From JAADEM01 sp965371855 (GTDB taxonomy: Bacteria; Bacteroidota; Bacteroidia; Bacteroidales; Marinilabiliaceae): DNA of 44,419 nt. Within the stretch, counting starts at the first letter, position 1. Each line of letters opens with the position of its first letter. A model generated the notes under the pieces. That model worked only from the letters and a program-made list of their open reading frames with translations, had not been told where the DNA came from and did no database searches. Shown one piece after another: positions 14,204 to 22,867 of the stretch. The position numbers and the translations under genes were made by a program. The stretch spans positions 1 to 44,419 of the forward strand of contig CBDUZZ010000036.1 in assembly GCA_965371855.1 (NCBI GenBank). The letters are read 5' to 3'.

Positions 14204-15370
14204 CTATTTTCCTGCAGAAACTGAAACGCCCTGTTTAATATTTGTATCAACGTCAGCGTCAACAATCTTTAATAAACCCTTACCCTTCAAATATCTTCCG
14301 AATGCCATAAACACATCACCTTCATCATCAATTATAAGTCGATGTCTTAATTCAGGAAAATCCATAAAAGTAAGATCTTTAATTTTTTTGGCAACACTGT
14401 TTTCAGCATCAAAATAAGCACCTCCACTACCTAATTGTTTGAAAGAATATATTTGTGCTTTTTGAAACTCACCATTTTCATCAATCCATACTTTTATTGC
14501 AGGTGCTAAACCGTTCGGCCCTCTAAGATTGAACCTGCCGTATGTACAGAAATTACCAAGACTATAAGCAATAAACCGATTTTTATAAACTTCAATGGCA
14601 CGTACTACATGCGGACCATGTCCAAAAACAATATCTGCTCCGACATCGATAACAGCATGTGCAAATTCATACACATTCCCTCTGTTCTCTCCGTAAAACA
14701 TCTCATCCTCGCGGGTTATATGTTGATGGTTTGCCCCTTCAGCACCACCATGAAACGAAACGATTACATAATCACAAAAAGTTTTTAGTTTTTTTACTAT
14801 TTCCATTGCCCCTTCAACATCACTAATTTGTACTGTGCCTACATTTGGGGAAAAAGCACAAAGTCCAACCAACTTTCCGGATACTGTCAGAGTATCAAAC
14901 GGCTTGCTAAGAAAACCGGCATATCTTATATTCAAAGAGTCAAGTATCTTAGAAGTAGATACCATTCCTACCTGCCCAAAATCACGAATGTGATTGTTTG
15001 CAACGCTTAACATCTTAAAACCGGCATCTTTAAGTACCGGAGCATATCTCACAGGCATTTTAAAAGCATAGCACTTTGTGGTATCCTTACAACGTTTCAC
15101 CAACTCACCCTCATCCAGAAATGAACCTTCCAGGTTTCCGAAAACAAGATCAGCCGATTGAAGAGCCGGGAAAGCCTCTTTGATTATCAGAGACGGATTG
15201 TCACCCGGGGGTAGATATTTGATTGATGGGAAGTGAGTTCCAAGCATTATGTCACCAACTCCAATTATCTTAAAACTTTTACCCTCTTCATTATTTTGTG
15301 AGACCAATGATAAAACAGGAACACAGATAAACAAGAACACAGATAATAACTTTCGCACGCAAATCCTCAT
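14204..15370 (-). CDS. CapA family protein (PGA_cap metallophosphoesterase-like)
   Basis: The 388-residue protein has a signal peptide (residues 1-25) and a CapA/poly-gamma-glutamate-capsule domain. It shows FKIIGVGDIMLGTHF, NLEGSFLDEG, LSVANNHIRDFG, VIVSFHGGAE and the terminal VFGHGPHVVRAIEVY, the metal-binding Asp, Asn and His motifs of the calcineurin-like fold. Family members are tied to capsule or cell-wall metabolism but many are uncharacterised. It is the last gene of a minus-strand run that begins with the propeller proteins at 19584 and 17900. No capB or capC is near, so a poly-glutamate capsule is not supported. Confidence 0.9.
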   Translation of the reverse strand: MRICVRKLLSVFLFICVPVLSLVSQNNEEGKSFKIIGVGDIMLGTHFPSIKYLPPGDNPSLIIKEAFPALQSADLVFGNLEGSFLDEGELVKRCKDTTKCYAFKMPVRYAPVLKDAGFKMLSVANNHIRDFGQVGMVSTSKILDSLNIRYAGFLSKPFDTLTVSGKLVGLCAFSPNVGTVQISDVEGAMEIVKKLKTFCDYVIVSFHGGAEGANHQHITREDEMFYGENRGNVYEFAHAVIDVGADIVFGHGPHVVRAIEVYKNRFIAYSLGNFCTYGRFNLRGPNGLAPAIKVWIDENGEFQKAQIYSFKQLGSGGAYFDAENSVAKKIKDLTFMDFPELRHRLIIDDEGDVFMAFGRYLKGKGLLKIVDADVDTNIKQGVSVSAGK

Positions 15371-15426
15371 ATTTATCCATTTTGAATAAGCCTATACTTT
15401 TCAGCACACTGATTAGTTACTACTTT

Positions 15427-15954
15427 TCAACTCTTATTTAGTTTTTGATAAAAAAGTTCATCGACAAATCCTTTTGCAGTTTTTCTCCACTGTTTTTTCT
15501 TGCCTGATAGTTCAAAACCCAAAGATTCGAACAGGTATATACTTGCTTTATTGTCAACCAATATATTTGCATACAACTGATTAAGAAGAAGATGATTAAA
15601 ACAATATTCCACAAACAGAGCCAATGCTTTTTTTGCATACCCCTGTTTTCGATAAGAGGAATTAATAATAATACCAATACCTCCCCGGTTATGAAAAGGA
15701 TCAAAATCAAAAAGGTCAATCAATCCAACCGGGAAAGATGTTTCATCATCTTTCACCTCAATAATCAACCTCAATTGCTGGATTTGGTAAAGATTTAATT
15801 TTGAGTTTTCAACATACTTATTAAGCTGATATCTGGAAAAAGGGATGAGCGTATTACTCACCACCCAAATTTTCATGTCATTTTCCCATTCATATAGTAA
15901 ATCTACATCCTCAGGTTCCAAGGCACGCAGAATAATACCATCAGCTTCTATCAT
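15427..15954 (-). CDS. GNAT N-acetyltransferase, RimJ/RimL-like
   Basis: The 175-residue protein has the GNAT fold of the RimJ/RimL (acetyltransf_3) type. It shows IILRALEPEDVDLLYEWEND at the start, the core strand VGLIDLFDFD, the acetyl-CoA loop SSYRKQGYAKKAL at about 112-124, and ending strand ANILVDNKASIYLFESLGF. It probably acetylates an amine of a protein or metabolite; related Bacteroidota proteins are annotated as spermidine or ribosomal acetyltransferases without proof. Its ATG overlaps the stop codon of the upstream propeller gene by 4 bases, which implies coupling. Confidence 0.85.
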   Translation of the reverse strand: MIEADGIILRALEPEDVDLLYEWENDMKIWVVSNTLIPFSRYQLNKYVENSKLNLYQIQQLRLIIEVKDDETSFPVGLIDLFDFDPFHNRGGIGIIINSSYRKQGYAKKALALFVEYCFNHLLLNQLYANILVDNKASIYLFESLGFELSGKKKQWRKTAKGFVDELFYQKLNKS

Positions 15955-17900
15955 TCTTTAGGTTTCTCTATTAAATCATCATACTGTTTCTCATCACGAA
16001 TAAAAGCATCCTGCCATTTACCGGTCTTAAGAACTTTCTCTTTTGCCTTTATGGTTAACTTATACCCCTTAAACAAACCATAAGCATATCTGTAAAAACC
16101 ATCCTCACATTTATACTCCTTAATTAAGTCATGCTCAAGAGTTTCAAACACATCGTATGATTTAACAGGCCATTTAAGAGACAATATCTGTACTGTATAA
16201 CAAGGTATTCCGTCTGAGATATCAGAACACGCCAATTTTTCTTCTTCGGGCTTCTCAACAGCTATGGCAATCATTATAACCTCATCCAGTGGAGTTGTTT
16301 GATGTGATTTCTTATAACTCATCTCACGGGTAACCGAAAGGCTCTCCTTTGTTTCTTCAAAGCCCAAACCGGTAAAACGAATATCATAATCTTTCTCAGC
16401 TTCAAGTATCAACACATATTTTCCTGTTCCGGGATGAGGACGATAGATACCAACCTGACTTCCGTCAGACCTGTCTGTAACATATATACGAACTTTTTCA
16501 AGCGGAGCATCATTTGTGCTTCTTACAACTCCTTTAATAACAGCAAGTCTGTTTTCAACAGGCTCTTTATACTCAATCTCATACAGGTCAGAACGACCAT
16601 AATTATCTTCAAACTTAGAAGATGCATAATAGGCCTTATTCAAAGTAGTAGTAGGCATGAAAAAGAAATCATCATCAGGTGTATTAATAGGATAACCAAT
16701 ATTCACAGGCTCACTCCATGTGCTGTCAACATTAACATGACTGAAGAATATGTCAAGCTGTCCCATTGTATTGTGCCCTTCAGAGCTAAAAAACAGCGTT
16801 CTGCCATCAGGATGAATTATGGGAGTTTCTTCGTCATATTCAGTATTTATTTCCGGACCAAGGTTATTAGGTAATCCCCAGGTTCCGTCAGGTAATCTGC
16901 GCACCTGATATATATCTAATCCACCATACCCACCCGGACGGCTACTTGTGAAAAACAACATGCTATTATCTGACGACAATGATGCATGAGTTTCATCATA
17001 TTTTGAATTTATTGGAGCAGGCATCTTTACGGGCTCAGCCCAGGTAGAACCGTCATATTTCGATTCATATATATTTCTGCCATTAACATCATTTCTATAT
17101 ATAAGTAACTCAGTACCATCGGCAGAAAGACCTACACCGGCAACGTGGCCCTGGCGCTTAAAAAGCCCTTTCTTCAATATCTTTGCTTTACCCAAAGTAT
17201 CTCCAGCCATCTCAGAAATATAGATACGCTCCTCGTATTGCCCATCAGGCATACGTTCACTATAACTTGAGGCTCTTCTGGATGTGAAAATAAGAATCGA
17301 CTCATCAGCTGAAATTATAGGACTATGATCATCATATTTTGAATTAATATGAGATCCCAGATTTTTAACTTTTAATTCAACCGGATTATTTATAAGTTCT
17401 ATTGCATTTTCGCAAATCTCCTTTTCCCTTCTTGCCTCCGCTTCAAGCTCTACATCTTCAGGCGATAGCATCTTCAGGAAATTAACATATACATCAATCG
17501 CATCTTTATGCCTAAACAACATCTGATACGATTTTCCCAAAGAGAGTTGAAGATCAACACCTAAATCAGAAAGAAATTCCTCTTTCGGAAACTCTTTTGA
17601 TGCTCTTTCAAAAAATATCACCGCCGAATCAGGCCCGTTGGAGGTATTAAGGTAACAATGCCCCAAATTATATAACACTTCAATGTCATCAGGCGTTTCT
17701 TTCAATATTCGTTTGAAGATTATGATGGCTTCTTCAAAATCCATATTTTCAGAAAGCTTTACAGCTTCGCTAAAATCTTTGGCTAATTTCTTACTTTTTG
17801 TATTCTGAGATTGAATACCGGAGATAGTAAATAATAAAAGAATAACAATAATGGATGTTTTCTGTAGCATATCAGGCAGATTATGTTTGGTTAATAACAT
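15951..17900 (-). CDS. TPR plus PD40 propeller protein with SPOR-like end
   Basis: The 649-residue secreted protein (a better signal start may be Met12, MLQKTS) has TPR helices at about 35-170 and PD40 WD40-like repeats at 185-445. The repeats read STKYDDHSPIIS-like, with SADESILIFTSRR and SSDNSMLFFTSSRPGGYGGL. A carboxypeptidase-regulatory-like domain lies at 450-540, and a C-terminal segment (YTVQILSLKWPVKS) resembles SPOR repeats. This is the architecture of the periplasmic PorE/OmpA-family proteins but without the OmpA peptidoglycan domain; the SPOR-like end may take over cell-wall binding. It is a tandem paralogue of the gene at 17986. Together with the GNAT and CapA genes it forms a minus-strand operon. 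Confidence 0.8.
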   Translation of the reverse strand: MLLTKHNLPDMLQKTSIIVILLLFTISGIQSQNTKSKKLAKDFSEAVKLSENMDFEEAIIIFKRILKETPDDIEVLYNLGHCYLNTSNGPDSAVIFFERASKEFPKEEFLSDLGVDLQLSLGKSYQMLFRHKDAIDVYVNFLKMLSPEDVELEAEARREKEICENAIELINNPVELKVKNLGSHINSKYDDHSPIISADESILIFTSRRASSYSERMPDGQYEERIYISEMAGDTLGKAKILKKGLFKRQGHVAGVGLSADGTELLIYRNDVNGRNIYESKYDGSTWAEPVKMPAPINSKYDETHASLSSDNSMLFFTSSRPGGYGGLDIYQVRRLPDGTWGLPNNLGPEINTEYDEETPIIHPDGRTLFFSSEGHNTMGQLDIFFSHVNVDSTWSEPVNIGYPINTPDDDFFFMPTTTLNKAYYASSKFEDNYGRSDLYEIEYKEPVENRLAVIKGVVRSTNDAPLEKVRIYVTDRSDGSQVGIYRPHPGTGKYVLILEAEKDYDIRFTGLGFEETKESLSVTREMSYKKSHQTTPLDEVIMIAIAVEKPEEEKLACSDISDGIPCYTVQILSLKWPVKSYDVFETLEHDLIKEYKCEDGFYRYAYGLFKGYKLTIKAKEKVLKTGKWQDAFIRDEKQYDDLIEKPKE

Positions 17901-17985
17901 TTTTTTTGCAAAATAAATAAAATTCTAAAATGATGTATCATACAAAGTACTTATTTTATAAATAATTATATTGTTAAAGTCATAT

Positions 17986-19584
17986 TTATTCCTGTTCCAA
18001 AACAATCGGATCCATAAATAGCACCTTTTTACGGGAGCCAAATTCTCCCCTTGACTGAATATTAAGTTTTTGAATAACTGATTTATATCCTTTCAATGAA
18101 ACATCCATTGTGTATTCAATCTCAGTGGGCAGGATAATTATATACTTACCAGAAATGGGGTTAGGCCGGTATATACCAACTATTTCACCGCTTCCATATT
18201 TTTCTATTTTAATGGTAGCATTGGCTGCCGGTGCTCCATTGGGTGTAAAAAGAAAACCGGCAACAACAGCAAGTGACCTGGGATCTGATTCAGGAAATTC
18301 AATAATATAAATATCTGACCTTCCAAAGCCGCCTTTTCGTTTCGAAGCATAATACACCCTTTGACCATCTGCCGTAGGTATATAAAACAGGTCATCATCA
18401 GGCGTATTAATCGGGTATCCTACATTTATCGGAACCGACCACTGATTGCTATCATTAACCGTGGAATAAAAAACATCAAACCCTCCTATTGATGTATGTC
18501 CTTCAGATGCAAAATAGAGCGTTTTACCATCGGAATGAATAAAAGGGCTATCCTCATCTTCAGGCGTATTAATCTTGTTTCCCAAATTACGGGGTTTTCC
18601 CCACTCACCGGAAGGCAATTTTCTGGCTACATATATATCTTTTCCACCAAAGCCATTCGGCCGGTCGCTGGTAAAATATATCGTATTCCCATTGTCAGAA
18701 AATGTTCCGTGAGTTTCGTTGTATGTTGAATTTACAGGCTTAGGTAGTTTATTCAATTTACCCCATCCTTCCTCATCAAAAACACTAATATATAAATCAC
18801 CTGAACCTCCATTGTTTCTATATGCCAATAGTGTTCTTCCATCAGGTGTGATACTTATAGAAGCATCATTAACAATTGTATTCACTTTTTTACCAATATT
18901 CAATGCAGGCAGCCATTTCCCTTCTCTCCATTCAGACATATAAATATCTTCATTAAAAAGCCCGTCCGGAGATTTTACATTCCCTGTTCCCGGTTTGTTA
19001 GATGTAAAAATAAGAATTGATTCATCAGCAGATACAACCGGACTGTGTTCGTCATACTCACTATTTACAGCCGAGCCTAAATTTGTTATTCTAAAATTTA
19101 TAGGATTAGCTTTATATTTGATGGCATTTTCATTATATCTAATCTCACGATCTATTTTGCCTACCTGGGCTCTATCTTTTTTTGATAATCCGGCAATATT
19201 AGTTTTTAATTGCTGAAATGTAATTACAGCTTCTTCAAACTTATAGGTAAGGTGCTGTGCCTGCCCGAGATAAAACCTTGCTTCAATAGCATTTGTATTT
19301 TTCTTTTTTTGAATAGGATAGCTTTGAACAGCCTTTTGCAAATGACCAATAGCATCATCTTCCTTGTAATCGATGTTCACATAACATATTCCAAGTTGCA
19401 AATGCAAAAAAGGATCATCGGGATATTTCACTAACAGATCTTTTAACTTAGGAGCTGCTGACACATAATCCTCTTTGTCTATCTGCTTCATAACAGGTCG
19501 AACAAATCTTTTCTTAGCCTTTTGTTGAGCAAACAAAACACCTGAAAACACAAAAAGAAATGCTATTATTGTTTTTATCTTCAT
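17986..19584 (-). CDS. TPR plus PD40 propeller protein
   Basis: The 532-residue protein has a signal peptide (cut near FAQQ, residue 20) and TPR helices to about 130. PD40 repeats follow at about 165-430 (HSPVVSADESILIFTSNKPG, FSDNGNTIYFTSDRPNGFGG, HSDGKTLYFASEGH). A carboxypeptidase-regulatory-like beta domain lies at 440-520 and shares the phrase GEIVGIYRPNPISGKYIIIL with the downstream paralogue. It ends there without an OmpA or SPOR domain. Proteins of this design are periplasmic scaffolds in the type IX secretion and cell-envelope systems of Bacteroidota. Which one this serves cannot be told. The stop is 85 bases from the start of the paralogue. Confidence 0.8.
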   Translation of the reverse strand: MKIKTIIAFLFVFSGVLFAQQKAKKRFVRPVMKQIDKEDYVSAAPKLKDLLVKYPDDPFLHLQLGICYVNIDYKEDDAIGHLQKAVQSYPIQKKKNTNAIEARFYLGQAQHLTYKFEEAVITFQQLKTNIAGLSKKDRAQVGKIDREIRYNENAIKYKANPINFRITNLGSAVNSEYDEHSPVVSADESILIFTSNKPGTGNVKSPDGLFNEDIYMSEWREGKWLPALNIGKKVNTIVNDASISITPDGRTLLAYRNNGGSGDLYISVFDEEGWGKLNKLPKPVNSTYNETHGTFSDNGNTIYFTSDRPNGFGGKDIYVARKLPSGEWGKPRNLGNKINTPEDEDSPFIHSDGKTLYFASEGHTSIGGFDVFYSTVNDSNQWSVPINVGYPINTPDDDLFYIPTADGQRVYYASKRKGGFGRSDIYIIEFPESDPRSLAVVAGFLFTPNGAPAANATIKIEKYGSGEIVGIYRPNPISGKYIIILPTEIEYTMDVSLKGYKSVIQKLNIQSRGEFGSRKKVLFMDPIVLEQE

Positions 19585-19635
19585 TCCGGTAGCTTTCTAA
19601 TAATATGAATCTGGTCTAAAAAAGATAACAACCAT

Positions 19636-19713
19636 GTCATTGCGAGGAATCGAAGCAATCTAACTTCTTGTCTCTCTAATTGTTGAGATTGCTTCACTCC
19701 GTTCGCAATAACG
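19636..19713. repeat. Dispersed palindromic element, TCATTGCGA family, copy 1
   Basis: TGTCATTGCGAGGAATCGAA and the imperfect complement TCCGTTCGCAATAACG flank AGCAATC..GATTGCTTC. It is a roughly 78-base imperfect hairpin that is one of the best-known dispersed elements in Bacteroidota and Chlorobi. A second copy lies at 32809. No open frame is inside. In the rest of the 19585-19921 gap I see only AT-rich sequence. Confidence 0.8.
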
Positions 19714-19921
19714 GCAGAGACTTTTTCATACCAAATGCACAAACAGTTTATTTTATTACTATAGTGCCAATTTAATAAATATTATTCTTAACCCCAATAA
19801 TTCTCTAAATTATTGCCTTCTCCGATAGCGACAATGATTCCGAACATTTTGAATACCCCAAAACTGAAGTCCGCAATATCTGGAATAAATAGCCCCTATG
19901 TTTGTACAAAATAAACCCCGG

Positions 19922-21100
19922 TTACAGAAAAGTAATCTCACCAGAACTATCCGCATCACAGCTCTTCAAATAGAAATCACGGCGAGGCGACAAAAAAGTA
20001 TATGTGAACTTATCAGTATATCTTTCCATAAAGGCAACTGCATCTTGTATTGAAACTGATTGCAAATCAATAAAAATATTAGTTTTTAAGACAGTAGATA
20101 TTTCAGAAAGATCAATATCATTAAAAGAATCATATAATTTAATTTCTGAAAAACCTGACTTTTTTCTTACGAAATCATACCCTTCTGAAACACCTATTAA
20201 AAAAGCCTGAGAGCTAAATACCTGATTCTTTTTTTTATCAGACCCCCTCAAAAACATTAAAGTTCCCAACAAACTTTTTATACTTCTAATTGAAAATGTC
20301 ACAAACCATTTATGAAAATTACTATAATCCGGGAAAAAATGTTTTTTAGCAAAGATTAGCATAGCATTGTAGAAACGTTCCAGATATGCTCTGTCTTTCT
20401 TTGTACTCTCTCCTTTAAAATGAATAATGGTTATTCCGGGATAGTAGTAATTCGACCCGATTCGGGATAGCCGATAAGAAAAATCGATATCCTCACCATA
20501 CATAAAAAAGGATTCATCCAAAGGCTCTGTTCTTTTTAGTACTTCCATGGGAAAGGCAAGAAAAGCACCGGCAAGAACAGGCACTTGTACTGTTTCATCA
20601 GATGGAACATGCCCTACATAGTATGCTGCAACTCTTTCTGATTCAGGGAAAAGTTTTATTAACCCGCTAAACTTATAAAAAGATGTTATTGGAGTAGGAA
20701 GTCCTCGTTTCGATTCAGGCAAATAATTTCCTGAACCATCTATCATCTTTGCACCCACACCTGTTGCATCAGGATGTTCTTTATAAAAAGAGAGAAGATG
20801 AATAAATGTATTTTCCGGAATAATTGTGTCGGGATTAAGTAATAAAACAATATCCCCTGATGCTTTTGCGATAGCCTGATTGTTGGCAGCAGAAAAACCC
20901 ACATTCTTTTTATTCTCAATGAGATTAACTTCAGGATATGCAGTCCTGACCATCTCCACAAAATCGTCAGCAGAAGCATTATCAACAACAAAAACTTCTG
21001 CATTTATTGTTTTCGCAGCCTTTAGAACAGAATAAAGGCATAGCTTAAGAAATGAGCTTACATTATAATTTACTATTATTATTGACAGGTCTTTATTCAA
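19922..21100 (-). CDS. Glycosyltransferase family 2, rhamnosyltransferase-like
   Basis: The 392-residue protein is a GT2, GT-A-fold enzyme. It shows SIIIVNYNVSSFLKLCLYSV at the start, VFVVDNASADD, NVGFSAANNQAI, the divalent-metal motif LLLNPDT, AGAFLAFPMEV and the acceptor-side EDIDFSYRLSRIG. The catalytic domain ends near residue 250. About 140 further residues have no family I recognise. It most likely adds a sugar to a cell-surface glycan or lipid carrier in the cytoplasm. It is the last gene of the recR run, separated from the HAD gene by 124 bases of low-complexity repeats, so co-transcription is uncertain. Confidence 0.9.
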   Translation of the reverse strand: MNKDLSIIIVNYNVSSFLKLCLYSVLKAAKTINAEVFVVDNASADDFVEMVRTAYPEVNLIENKKNVGFSAANNQAIAKASGDIVLLLNPDTIIPENTFIHLLSFYKEHPDATGVGAKMIDGSGNYLPESKRGLPTPITSFYKFSGLIKLFPESERVAAYYVGHVPSDETVQVPVLAGAFLAFPMEVLKRTEPLDESFFMYGEDIDFSYRLSRIGSNYYYPGITIIHFKGESTKKDRAYLERFYNAMLIFAKKHFFPDYSNFHKWFVTFSIRSIKSLLGTLMFLRGSDKKKNQVFSSQAFLIGVSEGYDFVRKKSGFSEIKLYDSFNDIDLSEISTVLKTNIFIDLQSVSIQDAVAFMERYTDKFTYTFLSPRRDFYLKSCDADSSGEITFL

Positions 21101-21224
21101 GAGTTTAGAGTTTAGAATTCTGGTTATTTGGTTATTCGAGGAATTGAGGAATCAAAAAATTTATCAGTTCTTCAGTTTATCAGTTCCTCAATTTATCAAA
21201 TCATCACATTAGCACATCATCAAA
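21101..21224. repeat. Low-complexity array after the HAD gene stop
   Basis: The stretch between the two minus-strand genes is built of near repeats such as TCAGTTCTTCAGTTTATCAG and ATCAAATCATCACAT. It starts immediately next to the stop codon of the HAD gene. It belongs to the same class of stop-adjacent repeats as elsewhere in the window, but its period is irregular. Confidence 0.5.
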
Positions 21225-21662
21225 TCATTCATCACCACAAAAAAGTCGTTTAACAAATCCACAAAAAGTCTTTCTTTCAGCAGCCTTGTATGCAGCCATG
21301 AACATCTCCTTGTCTTGGATTGGTGCATTCTTATTTATTATCTGCCACACTTCACCCCAGCCAATAAATCCGCCAAGATTCCGGTCATCAATAAAAACAT
21401 CGGCATTAATCTTTCTGCTAATACCATTATAAAACTCCTCTTCAGGATAACTTTTATTTACTGCATAAAATTCCAAGCCATTTTTTTCACAAAACCCAAC
21501 AGCATCATTCAACTCTTTGCCACTTCTAAAAGTCCACAAAATAAGTTGATGGCCTTGCTTCTGCAAAGCTTCAAGTGTTTTAAAAGCAAAAAGCTTCTCC
21601 TTCCCAATAGCCGGATACCTGTGTTCAACAATTGTTCCGTCAAAATCAACAGCTATAATCAT
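21225..21662 (-). CDS. HAD-fold hydrolase, BT0820-like
   Basis: The 145-residue protein begins with IIAVDFDGTIVEHRYPAIG, the DxDGT motif of HAD phosphatases (nucleophile Asp6). It continues with LILWTFRSG (motif II Thr) and ends with ADVFIDDRNLGG (motif IV Asp pair). The conserved Lys of motif III is probably in the VNKSYPEEE region. Small HADs like this, without a cap domain, match the structural genomics protein BT0820 of Bacteroides. The substrate is unknown. It starts 14 bases after the membrane-protein gene stop, so the two are likely co-transcribed. Confidence 0.85.
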   Translation of the reverse strand: MIIAVDFDGTIVEHRYPAIGKEKLFAFKTLEALQKQGHQLILWTFRSGKELNDAVGFCEKNGLEFYAVNKSYPEEEFYNGISRKINADVFIDDRNLGGFIGWGEVWQIINKNAPIQDKEMFMAAYKAAERKTFCGFVKRLFCGDE

Positions 21663-21676
21663 ATCCCAATACTTTT

Positions 21677-22153
21677 TTAAAAATTCAATTCCTGATCACT
21701 GAGTTGTAGCTCCTGCCTGATTATTGTTTTCCACGGATAACTAATCACATATACTATCAATAAAATAAGATATATGTACAAATACGTTTTGGTGCCGGCA
21801 ACTATATACCCTATAAGACTAAACATAGACAGCCCTTCGATAGTAATAAGCTTTACAAACAAACTCTTTCTGTATTTTATTAGTTTATCACTTAATGATA
21901 ATTCCGGGTCAATGTGTGTAGAACTCTTTTTATGAAAAATATAACTGACAGGAATACCAACAAACACCATTATTATCAAAATAGAATAAACTGTTCTTTC
22001 CATAGATGCATCAATCAGCATCATATTCCCATTGGCAGACACAAAATAATAGGCTGCCACTCCAATAAATAGTAACCCAATCAATATAGCAAGATATAAT
22101 AATTGAATTTGTTTATAAACAGTTTTAGGTTTCATAATATCAGGTTTTATCAA
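21677..22153 (-). CDS. Conserved four-helix membrane protein
   Basis: The 158-residue protein has four predicted membrane segments, at about 13-33, 47-65, 94-113 and 118-137. Between the second and third lies a polar cytoplasmic-like loop (HKKSSTHIDPELSLSDK) with a basic stretch after it. Proteins with this layout sit next to recR or HAD genes in many Bacteroidales but have no known function. It starts 26 bases after the recR stop codon. Confidence 0.6.
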   Translation of the reverse strand: MIKPDIMKPKTVYKQIQLLYLAILIGLLFIGVAAYYFVSANGNMMLIDASMERTVYSILIIMVFVGIPVSYIFHKKSSTHIDPELSLSDKLIKYRKSLFVKLITIEGLSMFSLIGYIVAGTKTYLYIYLILLIVYVISYPWKTIIRQELQLSDQELNF

Positions 22154-22179
22154 TTATCAATTCTTTAGCCCCCCAACAA

Positions 22180-22800
22180 TCAAAGAGTTTTTTCATAAGG
22201 CAAACGGTTTACTAATGACCTACCCAGAGTAATCTCATCAGCATATTCCAGTTCATCACCAACAGAAACTCCTCTGGCGATAGTTGTTATGGTAATATTC
22301 TTATTTAATAACTTATTATAAAGATAGAAGTTTGTTGTATCACCTTCCATCGTAGTGCTGAGTGCAAGGATTAACTCTTTCACCTCTCCTTTCTTGATTT
22401 TCACCTCCAACGGAGCAATTGTCAGGTCATCGGGGCCAATACCATCCATTGGAGATATTACTCCGCCAAGCACATGATATATTCCAGTATACTGATGAGT
22501 ATTTTCAATTGCCATTACATCCCTAATACTCTCCACAACACATATTGTAGTATGATCGCGACCGGGGTTGGAACATATCTCGCAAGTGGTTCTGTCTGAT
22601 ATATTATAACAAGAAGAGCAATAGTGGATTCCACTCCTCATATCTTTTATCGTATCCGAAAAATGCACAACCATCTCCTTGTCCTGTTTCAAAAGAAAAA
22701 GCACCAACCGTAATGCCGTCTTCTTCCCAATGCCGGGAAGCTTGCTGAACTCACTTACAGCACTCTCTAACCGTTTTGACGGATAATGGGTTGATATCAT
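22180..22800 (-). CDS. recR: Recombination mediator RecR
   Basis: The 206-residue protein has the full RecR layout. The helix-hairpin-helix LPGIGKKTALRLVLFLL lies at about 22-38. The four-Cys zinc finger (YCSSCYNISDRTTCEIC) lies at about 57-73. A Toprim domain follows with CVVESIRDVMAIE and YHVLGGVISPMDGIGPDDL, and the C-terminal Walker-B-like region has TTIARGVSVGDELEYAD. With RecO and RecF it loads RecA on SSB-coated gaps. Length and motifs are normal. It is the first gene of a four-gene minus-strand run. Confidence 0.95.
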   Translation of the reverse strand: MISTHYPSKRLESAVSEFSKLPGIGKKTALRLVLFLLKQDKEMVVHFSDTIKDMRSGIHYCSSCYNISDRTTCEICSNPGRDHTTICVVESIRDVMAIENTHQYTGIYHVLGGVISPMDGIGPDDLTIAPLEVKIKKGEVKELILALSTTMEGDTTNFYLYNKLLNKNITITTIARGVSVGDELEYADEITLGRSLVNRLPYEKTL

Positions 22801-22867
22801 TATTTAATTGTTAAAAGCTGAGCAAAGGTAGCAAAAATGTTTTTATGTTGTAATAGTAGCTTCATTC

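Noticed and set aside
14204..15370. Poly-gamma-glutamate capsule operon.
   Set aside because: Only a CapA-like protein is present, without CapB or CapC, and CapA homologues are widespread outside capsule loci.
15438..15719. Overlapping minus-strand frame inside the GNAT gene.
   Set aside because: It is an out-of-frame shadow of the GNAT gene with no motif.
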